A model generated the notes under the pieces. It saw only the letters and a list, made by a program, of their open reading frames with translations, was not told where the DNA came from and did not search any database. From Pseudobdellovibrio sp031428275 (GTDB lineage: Bacteria; Bdellovibrionota; Bdellovibrionia; Bdellovibrionales; Bdellovibrionaceae): 64,000 nucleotides of DNA. Numbering within the stretch: position 1 is the first letter of the stretch; the number at the start of each line of letters is the position of its first letter. Shown in pieces: positions 1 through 8,687 of the stretch. Where the stretch lies: NCBI GenBank assembly GCA_031428275.1, contig JANPPC010000001.1:84904-148903 (forward strand), in the 5' to 3' direction. Made by a program: the position numbers and the translations under genes.

Positions 1-1
1 T

Positions 2-55
2 TGCGGCAGCGGCAAAAAATATAAAAAATGTTGCGGAACTGAAGCTTCAGCTTAA
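2..55 (+). CDS. C-terminal end of a SEC-C motif protein (partial)
   Basis: The window opens inside a reading frame that runs to a TAA at 53-55 and encodes CGSGKKYKKCCG followed by five residues. This is the zinc-binding SEC-C motif (C-x-C...C-C/H type) found at the extreme C-terminus of SecA and of several small unrelated proteins. Only the last 17 residues are visible, so SecA cannot be told from a stand-alone SEC-C protein. The position of the motif at the very end of the protein fits either. The downstream hairpin at 69-103 may end this transcript. Confidence 0.72.
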   Translation, partial: CGSGKKYKKCCGTEASA

Positions 56-68
56 GTTATTTCTAACT

Positions 69-103
69 ATCCACTTAATTTGGCTAGGTTAAATTAAGTG
101 GAT
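69..103. terminator. 13-bp perfect hairpin between convergent genes
   Basis: ATCCACTTAATTT at 69-81 is the exact reverse complement of 91-103, with a 9-base loop. It lies between the SEC-C gene (+) and the oxidoreductase gene (-) and overlaps the last codons of the latter. Neither side carries a clear T-run, so it is a probable bidirectional 3' hairpin rather than a textbook intrinsic terminator. Confidence 0.5.
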
Positions 104-1682
104 CCGTTAAATTGAGCGAATTGGAACTTACGGTAGCCGGTGACGGAATTTTTAATTCGATGTCATCTAATTGAGCTAAATCTTGGGTCGCAGGGCCTTC
201 AATCACTTTTCCGTGACAGCTATAGCGGGCGCCGTGGCATGGACAGTCCCATGATTTTTCAACGCTATTCCAGTGAACGACACCACCCAAATGAGTGCAC
301 GCTGCCGACATAAATTCAATCGCGCCCGTCGTATTTTTATATGTTGCTATCATTCGTAAGCCATCGCGAAATACAATGCCTTCGCCACGACGAAGCGCAT
401 GTACATCGGGTTTGGGCGCGGACGAAAACCAGTCACGGTACTGGGCCGCTACGTTGCTATTTTGTTTTAAGAATTCTGCGGTTGCGCGTAAACTAATGCG
501 CGATGGGTTATATAAAGCCTCCCATGCATTTTTTCTATTCATAATTTGGTCGGTAATTAATAGGGCGCCGATCGTACAGTGGGTCATTCCATTTCCAGAA
601 TCTCCCGTAATAACGTAAATGTTTTCACGATCTAGTGGGTTGTGTCCCAGAAAAGCTAAACCGTCGACAGGTTTCATCACTTGGCCAGACCATCGATAGC
701 CGATACCGATTATATTTTTAAATCTTTCGCGCGCCCATTTTTCTAAATGGGTAAAGCAAAGTTCAGGATGGTCTTCTTGCCCTGTCTTGTGATCCTCTCC
801 GCCGACGATTAATGTATCTTCAGTTTCTCCGGAATCAACTCTGACATAGTGGTAGGGCTCAAGCGTATCCCAGTAAAGTCCTTTAGGTACGCCACCTTTA
901 GGAATTTTAAATCCAATTACGTAAGTTCGGAAAGCGGCTTGCTTAGTGTGTATCGCAAATAAGTCATTTATTGGCGTATTCGTAGCAACGACTAAAGAAT
1001 CACTTCGAACTCTAAAGCCATCAGAAGTTTTGACTTCGGCGATTGCCCCGGTATTTACTTCAATGACCTGGGTATGCGTATAAATTTGACCGCCACCATC
1101 TACGAAAGCTTTAGTTATTGAACTTAAATATTTTATTGGATCAAGCTGTGCTTGGTTAACGAATTTTAAGCAAGGGCCTGTATCAAAAGTTGTTATGGGC
1201 GATGTTTTAACGAACTGAACGTTTAGCCCTGACCGATGAGCGGCTTCAAGTTCTTTTTGTAAAACGACTTCGCGAACATCACCTTGCGAAAAAAGGTATC
1301 CGTCAATTCTTTCAAAGTCGCAATCAGTGTTTAATTCTTTAATTATTTTTTCTACTGTATTGATAGCGGCTGTGTGGCTTTCGGCAGCCAACTTTGCGCC
1401 GCTCTGGCCATGGTATTTCTCTAGTTCAAAATAGCGAGCATCAAGCGCATTCGAAAAATGCGCGGTCGTTTTACCAGTTTGACCACTAGCAAGTTCAAAA
1501 CTTTCTAGTACGGCAACTTTTTTACCTTCTTTCATTAAAAGGTAAGCCGTCGTTAAGCCCCCAATGCCGCCACCAATGACGCAGACGTCAACGTACAAAT
1601 CTTCGTAAAGCTTAGAAAATTTCGGCATGTCAGACTTATCAAGCCACAGTGAAAGTGTTTCGCCCGGATGAAGTAAATTCAT
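84..1682 (-). CDS. FAD-dependent oxidoreductase with C-terminal Rieske [2Fe-2S] domain
   Basis: This 532-residue protein has a DAO-type FAD-binding fold with GGGIGG at residues 37-42. Its C-terminal Rieske domain carries the full ligand set C462-x-H464 and C480-x-x-H483 (CTHLGG...CPCHG). This architecture is known as the YjbJ/IIvA-like 'FAD oxidoreductase plus Rieske' family of putative amine or amino-acid oxidases; the substrate is unknown. No signal peptide is visible, so it is probably cytoplasmic. The ATG at 1682 is preceded by GGAG at good spacing. It is divergent from the small secreted protein at 1840. The last codons encode a near-duplicated NLT-containing tail that coincides with the 69-103 hairpin. 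Confidence 0.88.
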   Translation of the reverse strand: MNLLHPGETLSLWLDKSDMPKFSKLYEDLYVDVCVIGGGIGGLTTAYLLMKEGKKVAVLESFELASGQTGKTTAHFSNALDARYFELEKYHGQSGAKLAAESHTAAINTVEKIIKELNTDCDFERIDGYLFSQGDVREVVLQKELEAAHRSGLNVQFVKTSPITTFDTGPCLKFVNQAQLDPIKYLSSITKAFVDGGGQIYTHTQVIEVNTGAIAEVKTSDGFRVRSDSLVVATNTPINDLFAIHTKQAAFRTYVIGFKIPKGGVPKGLYWDTLEPYHYVRVDSGETEDTLIVGGEDHKTGQEDHPELCFTHLEKWARERFKNIIGIGYRWSGQVMKPVDGLAFLGHNPLDRENIYVITGDSGNGMTHCTIGALLITDQIMNRKNAWEALYNPSRISLRATAEFLKQNSNVAAQYRDWFSSAPKPDVHALRRGEGIVFRDGLRMIATYKNTTGAIEFMSAACTHLGGVVHWNSVEKSWDCPCHGARYSCHGKVIEGPATQDLAQLDDIELKIPSPATVSSNSLNLTDPLNLT

Positions 1683-1713
1683 AAATTCTCCTTATTATGT
1701 AGGGTACTAAATA

Positions 1714-1725
1714 TTGCATATGCAA
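1714..1725. promoter_or_regulatory. 12-bp perfect palindrome in a divergent intergenic region
   Basis: TTGCATATGCAA is a perfect palindrome, 32 bases upstream of the oxidoreductase start and 115 bases before the divergent small secreted gene. Further TTGCA/TGCAA half-sites occur within the next 60 bases. It could be an operator for one or both genes; the binding protein is unknown. Confidence 0.3.
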
Positions 1726-1839
1726 AATGAAGTCCTTGCATAATTTTTGCTTTAAGTAGTTTGCAAGATGCATAAGCCAAATAAAATGGCTCTCAGTTAT
1801 GACTAGACTTCAAATTTGGTATGAGACTAGGAGATTCTA

Positions 1840-2073
1840 ATGAAAAAAGTCCTTTTTACGATTTTATTATTCGCCGGCGTGGCATCAATAGCTTCAGTCA
1901 ATGCACACTACATTTACGACGCCCTACAAGTTCAAGAGCAAGAAGTAACGCGCGTAAAGTGTAAAAAAGTATTTGGCGGAGTCACTTGTGTTCGTGTGAC
2001 AGATGATATCCAGTCAAGCGTGCATTATCACTGTACGCTCAAGCTTACAAAAAACGACACAATCCGAATTTAG
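1840..2073 (+). CDS. Small secreted protein of unknown function
   Basis: This is a 77-residue protein with a clear Sec signal peptide (MKK, a hydrophobic core, and a likely cut after VNA or AHY near residue 22). The ~55-residue mature part has three cysteines in a short stretch (VKCKKVFGGVTC and HYHC), which could form a disulfide in the periplasm. The ATG is preceded by AGGAG at ideal spacing, so the gene looks real despite its size. It ends flush against the convergent ExoD-like gene. No family was recognised. Confidence 0.65.
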   Translation: MKKVLFTILLFAGVASIASVNAHYIYDALQVQEQEVTRVKCKKVFGGVTCVRVTDDIQSSVHYHCTLKLTKNDTIRI

Positions 2074-2703
2074 TTAAAAAAATCTTCCTAGATTGAAAGA
2101 TTGTATCAATTCAACTGAGCCGATACCAACTCCTGCAAAAAAAACAAACCCCGCCAGGGCTATTAAATAGCTTATTATTAAAATAAGACCATCTTTTTCT
2201 AACCAGCCAATCGCATTGAAAACTAAAAAATAAGCAGGTACCGAATTAGAAAATGGGATCGGTAAGGGCAACGATAATAGCAACGCATAGATTGTTATTA
2301 ATAGACCATTTAAAATAGTCACAATTCTTAGTGCCGTGAAATTGCCGTACCTAGGCTTAATAAATTTCTCAGACTTTGTTAAAAGTCTAATTAAAAAATT
2401 ACAGCAACTTAAAATGAGTTTCGAAGATAAATGTTTTCGAAGTAATTTCTGAGGCAGCCAAGGCTTTTTTTCTAATGCTAATAATAATCCCAGCACAGCT
2501 ATGATAAGTCCTAGCGGAGTGGATAAACCTAATAGGGGAATCGGCTGCAAAAAAGGGGTGCTAAAAAAAATAATAAGTAATCCGTGGCTTCTAGCACCAA
2601 AAGTGGCTATTAAATCTTCTACGTACAAACCGTCTGGATCAGCTTTATGTTTAACAGTTATGACGGCTTGCTTAAGTGAAAATTCATTCGATTCTGTTAT
2701 CAT
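2074..2703 (-). CDS. ExoD-family exopolysaccharide synthesis protein
   Basis: This 209-residue membrane protein has an amphipathic N-terminus followed by about four to five hydrophobic segments. The patterns GARSHGLLIIFFSTPFLQP and PIPLLGLSTPLGLIIAVLGL are typical of the ExoD family, named for a Rhizobium exopolysaccharide gene whose biochemical role is unresolved. The start codon overlaps the stop of the upstream MFS gene by four bases (ATGA), so the two are translationally coupled. GAAGG precedes the ATG. Location is the inner membrane; no direct evidence links it to polysaccharide here. Confidence 0.8.
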   Translation of the reverse strand: MITESNEFSLKQAVITVKHKADPDGLYVEDLIATFGARSHGLLIIFFSTPFLQPIPLLGLSTPLGLIIAVLGLLLALEKKPWLPQKLLRKHLSSKLILSCCNFLIRLLTKSEKFIKPRYGNFTALRIVTILNGLLITIYALLLSLPLPIPFSNSVPAYFLVFNAIGWLEKDGLILIISYLIALAGFVFFAGVGIGSVELIQSFNLGRFF

Positions 2704-3926
2704 GCGGCCTTCTCAAGCTTTTTAAGTTCAAGGTTACGTAACGTAGGGGATAAGTATGCCACGACGGCAACAGTTGTAAGGCAGACTAACCCGCCTAAGT
2801 AAACGGCCGGGACAGTTCCTAATAGTTTTGCGGCTATTCCAGACTCAAATTCGCCAATTTCGTTAGACGAGCCAATAAAGATTGAGTTTACTGCCGAGAT
2901 TTTTCCGCGCATGTGATCTGGCGAAGATAACTGAACGCACGCCGAACGAATGACCATGCTAATGCTGTCAAATAATCCGCTGAATGCCAATGCGAAAAGT
3001 GAAAGATAAAAATTTGTACTCAGACCAAAAAGTAAAATGCATACGCCAAATCCAGCGACAGACGCAAATAGCCACGAACCCGATTTACCGCGCAAAGTTC
3101 GTCGGCCTAGGTAGAAGCTCATGACAGTTGCGCCGATTGCGGGTGCCGCACGAAGTGCCCCTAAACCTTTTGGGCCGACCATTAAAATTTCATTGGCGAA
3201 AATCGGCAGTAATGCGGTAACTCCGCCGAACAATACTGAAATCATATCTAACGAAAGAGCCGGAAACAAAATAGGGTGTTTGAAAACAAATTTAGCTCCG
3301 GATAAGAGCTCATCTTTTATTGATGAGTGCTTATTTGTAATCTCAGGCGGTAAGACATCTTTTTTAATTAAGAACATCGAAGTGATTCCGCCGATTAGTA
3401 AAAGTGATACGATGGTCGACGAAGCTATGGCTCCGAAAAAACCGAATACAAATCCACCAAATGCAGGTCCGGCGATGCGCGCGATTTGCATTCCAGAACT
3501 CATACGAGCACTGGCTTGTAATAATTCAGATCGCTCTACCAATCGCGGCATTGCTGCATACATTGCGGGTTGCGAAAAAGAACGGGCTAGCCCCGTTAAA
3601 AATGCAGCAAAATAAAGTAAGCCGGCTTGAGTATACAAATGAAGTTGGTTATCAAATAAATGTTCACCAAGCACGATCGCGCTTGATAATAAACTGACAT
3701 ACATCACGCGGCGATAAACCAGTAAAGGTTTCATTCGATCAACTAGAAACCCTGCGTATAAAGCTAGCCCGATAGCTGGAACAGCTTCCGTTAAGCCAAT
3801 AAAGCCAAGCGAGAGTGGGTCTTTTAAAAGATCATAGATACGCCAACCCAGAACGACGGCTTGCATTTGAACTGCAAAAGTAAACAAAAAACGAGCACTC
3901 AATAGCTTTTTAAAGTCAGATCCCAT
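2700..3926 (-). CDS. MFS transporter (MFS_3 / EntS-like)
   Basis: This protein of about 408 residues has roughly 12 hydrophobic helices and an N-terminal LGWRIYDLLKDPLSLGFIGL segment typical of the MFS_3 group (enterobactin exporter EntS, tetracycline/macrolide-type effluxers). The frame opens at a TTG (3932), but the ATG two codons later (3926) is a better start. It overlaps exoD-like by four bases. The likely role is drug or small-molecule export across the inner membrane; the substrate is unknown. Confidence 0.83.
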   Translation of the reverse strand: MGSDFKKLLSARFLFTFAVQMQAVVLGWRIYDLLKDPLSLGFIGLTEAVPAIGLALYAGFLVDRMKPLLVYRRVMYVSLLSSAIVLGEHLFDNQLHLYTQAGLLYFAAFLTGLARSFSQPAMYAAMPRLVERSELLQASARMSSGMQIARIAGPAFGGFVFGFFGAIASSTIVSLLLIGGITSMFLIKKDVLPPEITNKHSSIKDELLSGAKFVFKHPILFPALSLDMISVLFGGVTALLPIFANEILMVGPKGLGALRAAPAIGATVMSFYLGRRTLRGKSGSWLFASVAGFGVCILLFGLSTNFYLSLFALAFSGLFDSISMVIRSACVQLSSPDHMRGKISAVNSIFIGSSNEIGEFESGIAAKLLGTVPAVYLGGLVCLTTVAVVAYLSPTLRNLELKKLEKAA

Positions 3927-3994
3927 TACCAAGATCTTACCCGTAGCTTCGGGCTTTGACTAATTGATTTTCCGCAGCAAAAATAGAATTTCGC

Positions 3995-4681
3995 ATGGAT
4001 GAATTCACAGTTGAAATTAGATATCGCAAGAAAAACCGTCGCGTGACCTTACGCGTGTTGCCCGGAAAAATTATTCGAGTAACAGCGCCCATGCGTGCGC
4101 CCGAGCGCGATATTAGAAACTTCGTTTTAAAAAATAAAGAATGGATCTTGAAACGTTACGAAGTGATCGAGTCGATTCCTGCGCCCCAAAAGTTTCAGTT
4201 TGTTGACGGTGAAATCTTTCAATTTTTAGGTGAACCCTACATTTTGAGCACCGTCGAGGGCACTGGCGATATTTCTTTGCTAGGAAATTTAATGTGCGTT
4301 CCAATCTCGGCAAAAGTGGTCGACCCTGCTAGATATATTCAGCGAAAGTTAATCAAGTGGTATCAAGCTGAAGCTCTTAAGCTTTTACGACTGCAAGTTG
4401 ATTGCTACTCAAAACAGATTGGCGCTAATTATAAATCAATTTCACTAAAGAACTACAAATCAAGATGGGGTTGCTGCTCAGCCAAAGGTGAACTGATTTT
4501 TAATTGGCAAATTGTTAGTTTTAAAAAAAATCTTTTTGACTACGTTGTTGCCCATGAGGTTAGTCATTTAAAAGAAATGAATCATAGTCCGCGTTTTTAC
4601 GAATGGCTGCACAAGTTAGGTTTTGAAAAAAACAAGTACCACGCGCAAATGCGTAAAGCGCAGCATTTATTTTCTTGTTAA
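3995..4681 (+). CDS. YgjP-like zinc metallopeptidase (DUF45)
   Basis: This 228-residue protein carries the zincin signature HEVSHL near residue 189, followed by NHSPRFYEWL, the diagnostic YgjP/DUF45 (M48-related) pattern. The N-terminal half has the family's IRYRKKNRRVTLRVLPG beta region, and LKNYKSRWGCCS is the conserved 'RWGSC'-like motif. Members are cytoplasmic putative metalloproteases; the substrate is unknown. The start is an ATG with a weak RBS. It is convergent with the PLD gene downstream, with a 3-base gap. Confidence 0.87.
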   Translation: MDEFTVEIRYRKKNRRVTLRVLPGKIIRVTAPMRAPERDIRNFVLKNKEWILKRYEVIESIPAPQKFQFVDGEIFQFLGEPYILSTVEGTGDISLLGNLMCVPISAKVVDPARYIQRKLIKWYQAEALKLLRLQVDCYSKQIGANYKSISLKNYKSRWGCCSAKGELIFNWQIVSFKKNLFDYVVAHEVSHLKEMNHSPRFYEWLHKLGFEKNKYHAQMRKAQHLFSC

Positions 4682-4684
4682 AGA

Positions 4685-5968
4685 TTAAAGTTGAGACTGA
4701 AACAGTGTAGTAAACGTCTCGATTATTTTTTCTTTAAGTGGCCGCTGCAGCCATTCTTCGTAAGTGATTTTTTTCGAGTTTGCCCGGTCACGTTTGAATA
4801 TTGAATATTCTTGCGAAGCAAGATTTGTATCAAGTACGTTTAAATTAGCTTCATCATTTAATCGAAAAGAACGTTCATCAAAGTTTGTCGATCCGACGCT
4901 GACAAAATAATTATCGATGATCAAGACTTTACAATGAAACATCGCCGGCTGATATTCAAAAATTTGTATGTCAGCTTTTAGTAAATCTCCCCATAAAGAT
5001 CTAGATGCATGCCTAAGTACTTCTGAATCCGTGTACTTTCCTGGAACAATTATCTGAACGTCGACTCCGCGTTTTTTAGCTTTGACTAAATCGTCGATCG
5101 TTTGCTGGTCGGGTACGAAATAAGCGCTTTCAAGATATATTGTTTTTCTAGCGGCCGCGATAGCTAGTAAATACATAATGCGCACGCTAGACCCGCCTTC
5201 GCGATTCGAGCTTTTAAACATCTGCGCAACTGTTGAACCCGAAAGGCCAAGTTCTGGAAAATAATCGGCTGACTGATGAACTTCAGGCCGAACTTTTAAC
5301 CAATTATCCATGAAGGCGGCTTGCATTTGTGCCACCACCGGTCCGATAACTTCGTAATGAGTGTCGCGCCATTGTTTTGGTTGAAGCCCGTTGCCACCCC
5401 ATTCGTCGGCAATACCGACTCCGCCAGTGAAACCAGTGATTCCATCGATGACCAAAATTTTTCTGTGAGTTCGATTATTTAATTTTGAAATGTTGTACCA
5501 CTTCGGCGCGTGATATCTTTCGACTTCGACCCCTGAATCTTTCATTTCATTAATATATTCGTCTTTAATTTTACTACTGCCGACCCAATCTAGCAGTAAA
5601 TGAACTTTAATTCCGGCTTTCGCTTTTTCACTTAAAGCATGGGCAAACTTCTGGCCAACTTCGCCAGACCAGTAGATATAAGATTCGAACGTAATTGTTT
5701 TTTTAGCGGAGTTTATCGCCTTCAGCATAGCGGGAAAAATCTGCTCACCGTTGTAAAGACCCACAATTCTATTTCCGCCTACGAAAGCGGGGCCCATCAG
5801 GTCACCCATTACGCGGGCGAAATGTGGGCTATCAACGGGCTCGTCGATTTTTAATTTGTATGATAATTCTTTTTGCGGATTTTTAAAATTAACCAAAAGT
5901 AAAATCCCCACCGAGGTGATTAATGTAGTTAAAATAATAACTTTTAATTTTCTAGAAAGTACTTTCAT
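4685..5968 (-). CDS. Phospholipase D / cardiolipin synthase family protein
   Basis: This 427-residue protein has one N-terminal transmembrane anchor (about residues 9-26) and two complete HKD motifs: H168-x-K170-x4-D175 and H345-x-K347-x4-D352, the latter followed by VGSTNFDERSF. The paired motifs form one active site that uses a phosphohistidine intermediate. The arrangement matches ClsA/ClsB-like cardiolipin synthases, which condense phosphatidylglycerol with a second phospholipid at the membrane. ClsA usually has two N-terminal helices; only one is seen here. It is one of three PLD-superfamily genes in the window. Confidence 0.87.
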   Translation of the reverse strand: MKVLSRKLKVIILTTLITSVGILLLVNFKNPQKELSYKLKIDEPVDSPHFARVMGDLMGPAFVGGNRIVGLYNGEQIFPAMLKAINSAKKTITFESYIYWSGEVGQKFAHALSEKAKAGIKVHLLLDWVGSSKIKDEYINEMKDSGVEVERYHAPKWYNISKLNNRTHRKILVIDGITGFTGGVGIADEWGGNGLQPKQWRDTHYEVIGPVVAQMQAAFMDNWLKVRPEVHQSADYFPELGLSGSTVAQMFKSSNREGGSSVRIMYLLAIAAARKTIYLESAYFVPDQQTIDDLVKAKKRGVDVQIIVPGKYTDSEVLRHASRSLWGDLLKADIQIFEYQPAMFHCKVLIIDNYFVSVGSTNFDERSFRLNDEANLNVLDTNLASQEYSIFKRDRANSKKITYEEWLQRPLKEKIIETFTTLFQSQL

Positions 5969-6058
5969 AGTGCTGAGTATGCAGCGTGGCTAACTTAATG
6001 TCTATGATAAGGGTTTTTTGACCAATGATTTAAAACGTATAAAACAATGTCAATAAAC

Positions 6059-6706
6059 TTAAGGTTTTAATCGTTTCGTCGGAACACTTCTTTCGGGGTA
6101 TTTTTCTTGAATCATATACTTAAGGCCGACTAAAAAGCCATATAAGTTGGCCTCTTCGTTTTGCTTACTGGTGACTGAAAGTGAATAGCGAGCATCTAAG
6201 ATGACAGCATAATTATTGTGACTCCAAACTTCGCTTTGTAGCGACAAATCGAAACCATATTCCGTCGTGTCGCGGGCTGACGTATCAATATTTCCATTCA
6301 GCGCAAAATCGCTGTGTTCAACGGCGGCCTCGCCAATTGAGTAAGCTGAATAAAATCCTAGGCCCGCCGCTAAATAATTAGTAAACCAATAGCGATAGCC
6401 CATTGAGATATGTATAAGCTCAGTTTTTTCAGCAATATAGTTACCGTTCGATTGACGAAAGAAAAGTTTATTCATATGAAATAAACCAATTTCTAAGCCT
6501 CCTTTGTCATTTAAATCACCCTGGGCAATAAGCCCAAGGTCACCAAAATACGGAGAATGAGCGCCGCTCTTCGAACCCTGAAAATTTGTCTTATATAAAA
6601 GTGGGCCAAGAATTGCACTGACCTTGCCTTCTGAGGCGGTATAAGCAAAAGTCTTAAATGAAAAGCAAAGCGAAAGTAATAACAGGGTACTTTTAACAAA
6701 GTTCAT
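6059..6706 (-). CDS. Probable outer-membrane beta-barrel protein
   Basis: This is a 215-residue protein with a signal peptide ending near residue 21 (FKTFAYT) and alternating hydrophobic/polar strands with many aromatic residues (for example MGYRYWFTNYLAAGLGFYSAY, and YAVILDARYSLSV). The pattern fits an eight-stranded OmpW/OmpX-like barrel. The C-terminus (VPTKRLKP) lacks the usual terminal phenylalanine, so the tail may extend beyond the barrel. No clear Shine-Dalgarno was seen. It is divergent from the envelope protein at 6763. Function unknown. Confidence 0.6.
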   Translation of the reverse strand: MNFVKSTLLLLSLCFSFKTFAYTASEGKVSAILGPLLYKTNFQGSKSGAHSPYFGDLGLIAQGDLNDKGGLEIGLFHMNKLFFRQSNGNYIAEKTELIHISMGYRYWFTNYLAAGLGFYSAYSIGEAAVEHSDFALNGNIDTSARDTTEYGFDLSLQSEVWSHNNYAVILDARYSLSVTSKQNEEANLYGFLVGLKYMIQEKYPERSVPTKRLKP

Positions 6707-6762
6707 AAAGAAAGATTAAGTTAAATGCTAAGCATAGTTCAATTAAAATCTAGCGGATTAGC

Positions 6763-7689
6763 GTGACCAAAATAAAAGTCATGATATTTCTTTGTATTTT
6801 ATTGCTACTTACTCCGAAGGCAAAAGCCGAAGACGAAGAAGAGTGGGAACTTATGCTTATGGATAGCAATCGCGCCATTGCCGAATGGTTCGATGGTTTT
6901 GTCGAAGGTGTAGATTTGTTTTTAGTAGGTAAAAGAATAACTGATCGACCTAATTCAAGTAGTATCCGTATCGAAAATTCAACTTTTAGCTCGGAAGGTG
7001 TCGCACCCCAGAACGTTACAAGTTTAAGTATAAATCCCAGGCTGGTAAATCTAGAAGAATATCTACATTTGAAGTTTACAACTTACGATGAGCGTGAAAA
7101 CAGTCGTGGAGTTCAGAATCGCTACCTCAGAAATACTCCACGCGAAAAAAATTACGGGGCTACAATTGGTTTATTTCGAAAGCTCGGAAACATTCGCACG
7201 GCATTTCAGCCCCGTATCGAATTGCAAGATCCGCTGAAGGTTTCGCACTCGTTGAGTTTTGAAAGTATTGCCGAGATCAAAAACTTTTATCGATTGAATC
7301 CGAAGCTAGAGCTTTACGCCAGCCCGTCAAGGGGGGTTGGTACATATCAATCGATCAACGTCAATTTTGACTTAAGCAAAAATTACTCGCTGACCTTTAT
7401 CAACGAAGGTGACTATCAAGAAAAATCTCACTTATTCGCAGTTACGAATGGTATTTCATTGGGTGAGTTGCTGACAGATACTTCGTCGATGACTTATACA
7501 TTTTTATTCGTATCGAATAACCAGCCGAAGTATCACCTGGATGCATATACCTTGTCCGTCGCGTACGGCCAAACATTGTACGATGGAATGTTAGATTATT
7601 CACTGGTTCCGCATTTAGATTTTTTAGCTTCCAAAAGATTTAAAGGTAACTTCGGAGTTACCTTCACATTTAATTTAAACTTTCTTTAA
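6763..7689 (+). CDS. Secreted, probably beta-barrel envelope protein
   Basis: This 308-residue protein has a signal peptide (a hydrophobic run to KAKAED, residues 1-22) followed by an acidic stretch. The rest is rich in alternating beta-strand patterns and ends in VTFTFNLNFL, a plausible barrel-terminal strand. The frame begins at a GTG (6763); an in-frame ATG six codons later (6781) is an alternative. No family was recognised. It converges on the BON gene with a 4-base overlap of stop regions. Confidence 0.6.
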   Translation: MTKIKVMIFLCILLLLTPKAKAEDEEEWELMLMDSNRAIAEWFDGFVEGVDLFLVGKRITDRPNSSSIRIENSTFSSEGVAPQNVTSLSINPRLVNLEEYLHLKFTTYDERENSRGVQNRYLRNTPREKNYGATIGLFRKLGNIRTAFQPRIELQDPLKVSHSLSFESIAEIKNFYRLNPKLELYASPSRGVGTYQSINVNFDLSKNYSLTFINEGDYQEKSHLFAVTNGISLGELLTDTSSMTYTFLFVSNNQPKYHLDAYTLSVAYGQTLYDGMLDYSLVPHLDFLASKRFKGNFGVTFTFNLNFL

Positions 7690-8309
7690 AGTTGATTCTT
7701 ACGTGACTGGTGAGTCGTTCCTTTTGAGGCCAATGTTGTATCAATACGAAGGTTATTGTTAATATCAACTACGCCAGATAGATCATTAATAATATTTTCG
7801 GCTAAACGCTTGATATGACGAGATTCAACAGTTCCGTCTAAAGTTACGATACCTTGAGCAACTGATACGTCGATTTCGCTAGCATCAATTTCAGAATTAC
7901 GGCTAAGAGATTCGCAAACATCTTCATTGATTCTTTCGTCTGAACGCCGATAGCCTTTCGGGCCTTTTCCGCTATGACTTCCGTCTTCAATTTTGTTTGC
8001 ATTCCGATAGTGTTGATCGTCCGACTGGTGATCGAAAGTGCGATGGCTTTGTGAATTAACATCGCGAGCTTCCTGCAAACTGTCATCTGCTTCAAAGTTT
8101 CTGCGGGGTGCATCGGCTTCGTCAGTACGGATCCCTGATTCAGAGAAATCTTGGTAAGCGCGAAAATTATCATTTGGGCCGTAATCTGAATAATTATCGT
8201 CGTAATTATATGTAGAGCGTGCAAAATGTATATCGTCAGCCTGCGCGCGCTGTTGTGAAGAATTATTTTCTCGGTCTTTATGTTCGATTGTTTGTTTAGA
8301 TTTTCTCAT
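7686..8309 (-). CDS. BON-domain protein with long disordered N-terminus
   Basis: This protein has 207 residues. Residues ~1-130 are low-complexity and rich in Asp, Arg, Ser, His and Tyr. Residues ~133-195 form a BON domain (DERINEDVCESLSRN...VAQGIVTLDGTVESRHIKRLAENI), a phospholipid-associating fold of OsmY and related osmotic-stress proteins. There is no signal peptide. Similar proteins often begin with a disordered 'SWFGD'-type region and are linked to stress. The ATG has GGAG at correct spacing. It heads the downstream end of a minus-strand group with the zinc protein and the basic protein. Confidence 0.82.
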   Translation of the reverse strand: MRKSKQTIEHKDRENNSSQQRAQADDIHFARSTYNYDDNYSDYGPNDNFRAYQDFSESGIRTDEADAPRRNFEADDSLQEARDVNSQSHRTFDHQSDDQHYRNANKIEDGSHSGKGPKGYRRSDERINEDVCESLSRNSEIDASEIDVSVAQGIVTLDGTVESRHIKRLAENIINDLSGVVDINNNLRIDTTLASKGTTHQSRKNQL

Positions 8310-8401
8310 AGAAACGCTCCGTACGTTTTATTTGTAAAAATATATATTACAGTAAAAATTTGTCCCTTTAAGAGCCTGGCTACTCTAAGATTCAGAAATA
8401 C

Positions 8402-8668
8402 TTAATTGTTTTCGATATCAAATTTTTCTTGGCTAGGCCGGTCAATTAAGAAGTGACCATCCGATTTCGCACAGTGTGCACAACAATAGAAATTACCGTT
8501 CGCTTCGGTTCCGTGACCAATCATAATAGAATCACAGTGTGAACAATGAGGAGCCATCTTATTTATAGCGCACTCAAAACTATCGAAAATATGTTCTTCA
8601 CCATTCATAATAACGCTGAAAGCTTTATCGTATTGATTTCCGCAATTCTCACAAGTTTTTAGCTCCAC
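8402..8668 (-). CDS. Small cysteine-rich zinc-binding protein
   Basis: This is an 88-residue protein with three CxxC pairs (CENC, CSHC, CAHC) plus single Cys and His residues, indicating two zinc sites. The segment NGNFYCCAHCAK resembles prokaryotic metallothionein or treble-clef 'TRASH/YHS-like' proteins, but the family cannot be fixed by eye. The start is a GTG (8668) with AGGAG seven bases upstream, so it is confidently translated. It sits between a BON protein and a lysine-rich basic protein, suggesting a stress-related group. Confidence 0.65.
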   Translation of the reverse strand: MELKTCENCGNQYDKAFSVIMNGEEHIFDSFECAINKMAPHCSHCDSIMIGHGTEANGNFYCCAHCAKSDGHFLIDRPSQEKFDIENN

Positions 8669-8687
8669 ATTGTTCTCCTGGTTTAAA

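Noticed and set aside
3121..3615. Plus-strand frame of 164 codons antisense to the MFS gene
   Set aside because: It has no Shine-Dalgarno or domain and is a shadow of the transporter's biased codons.
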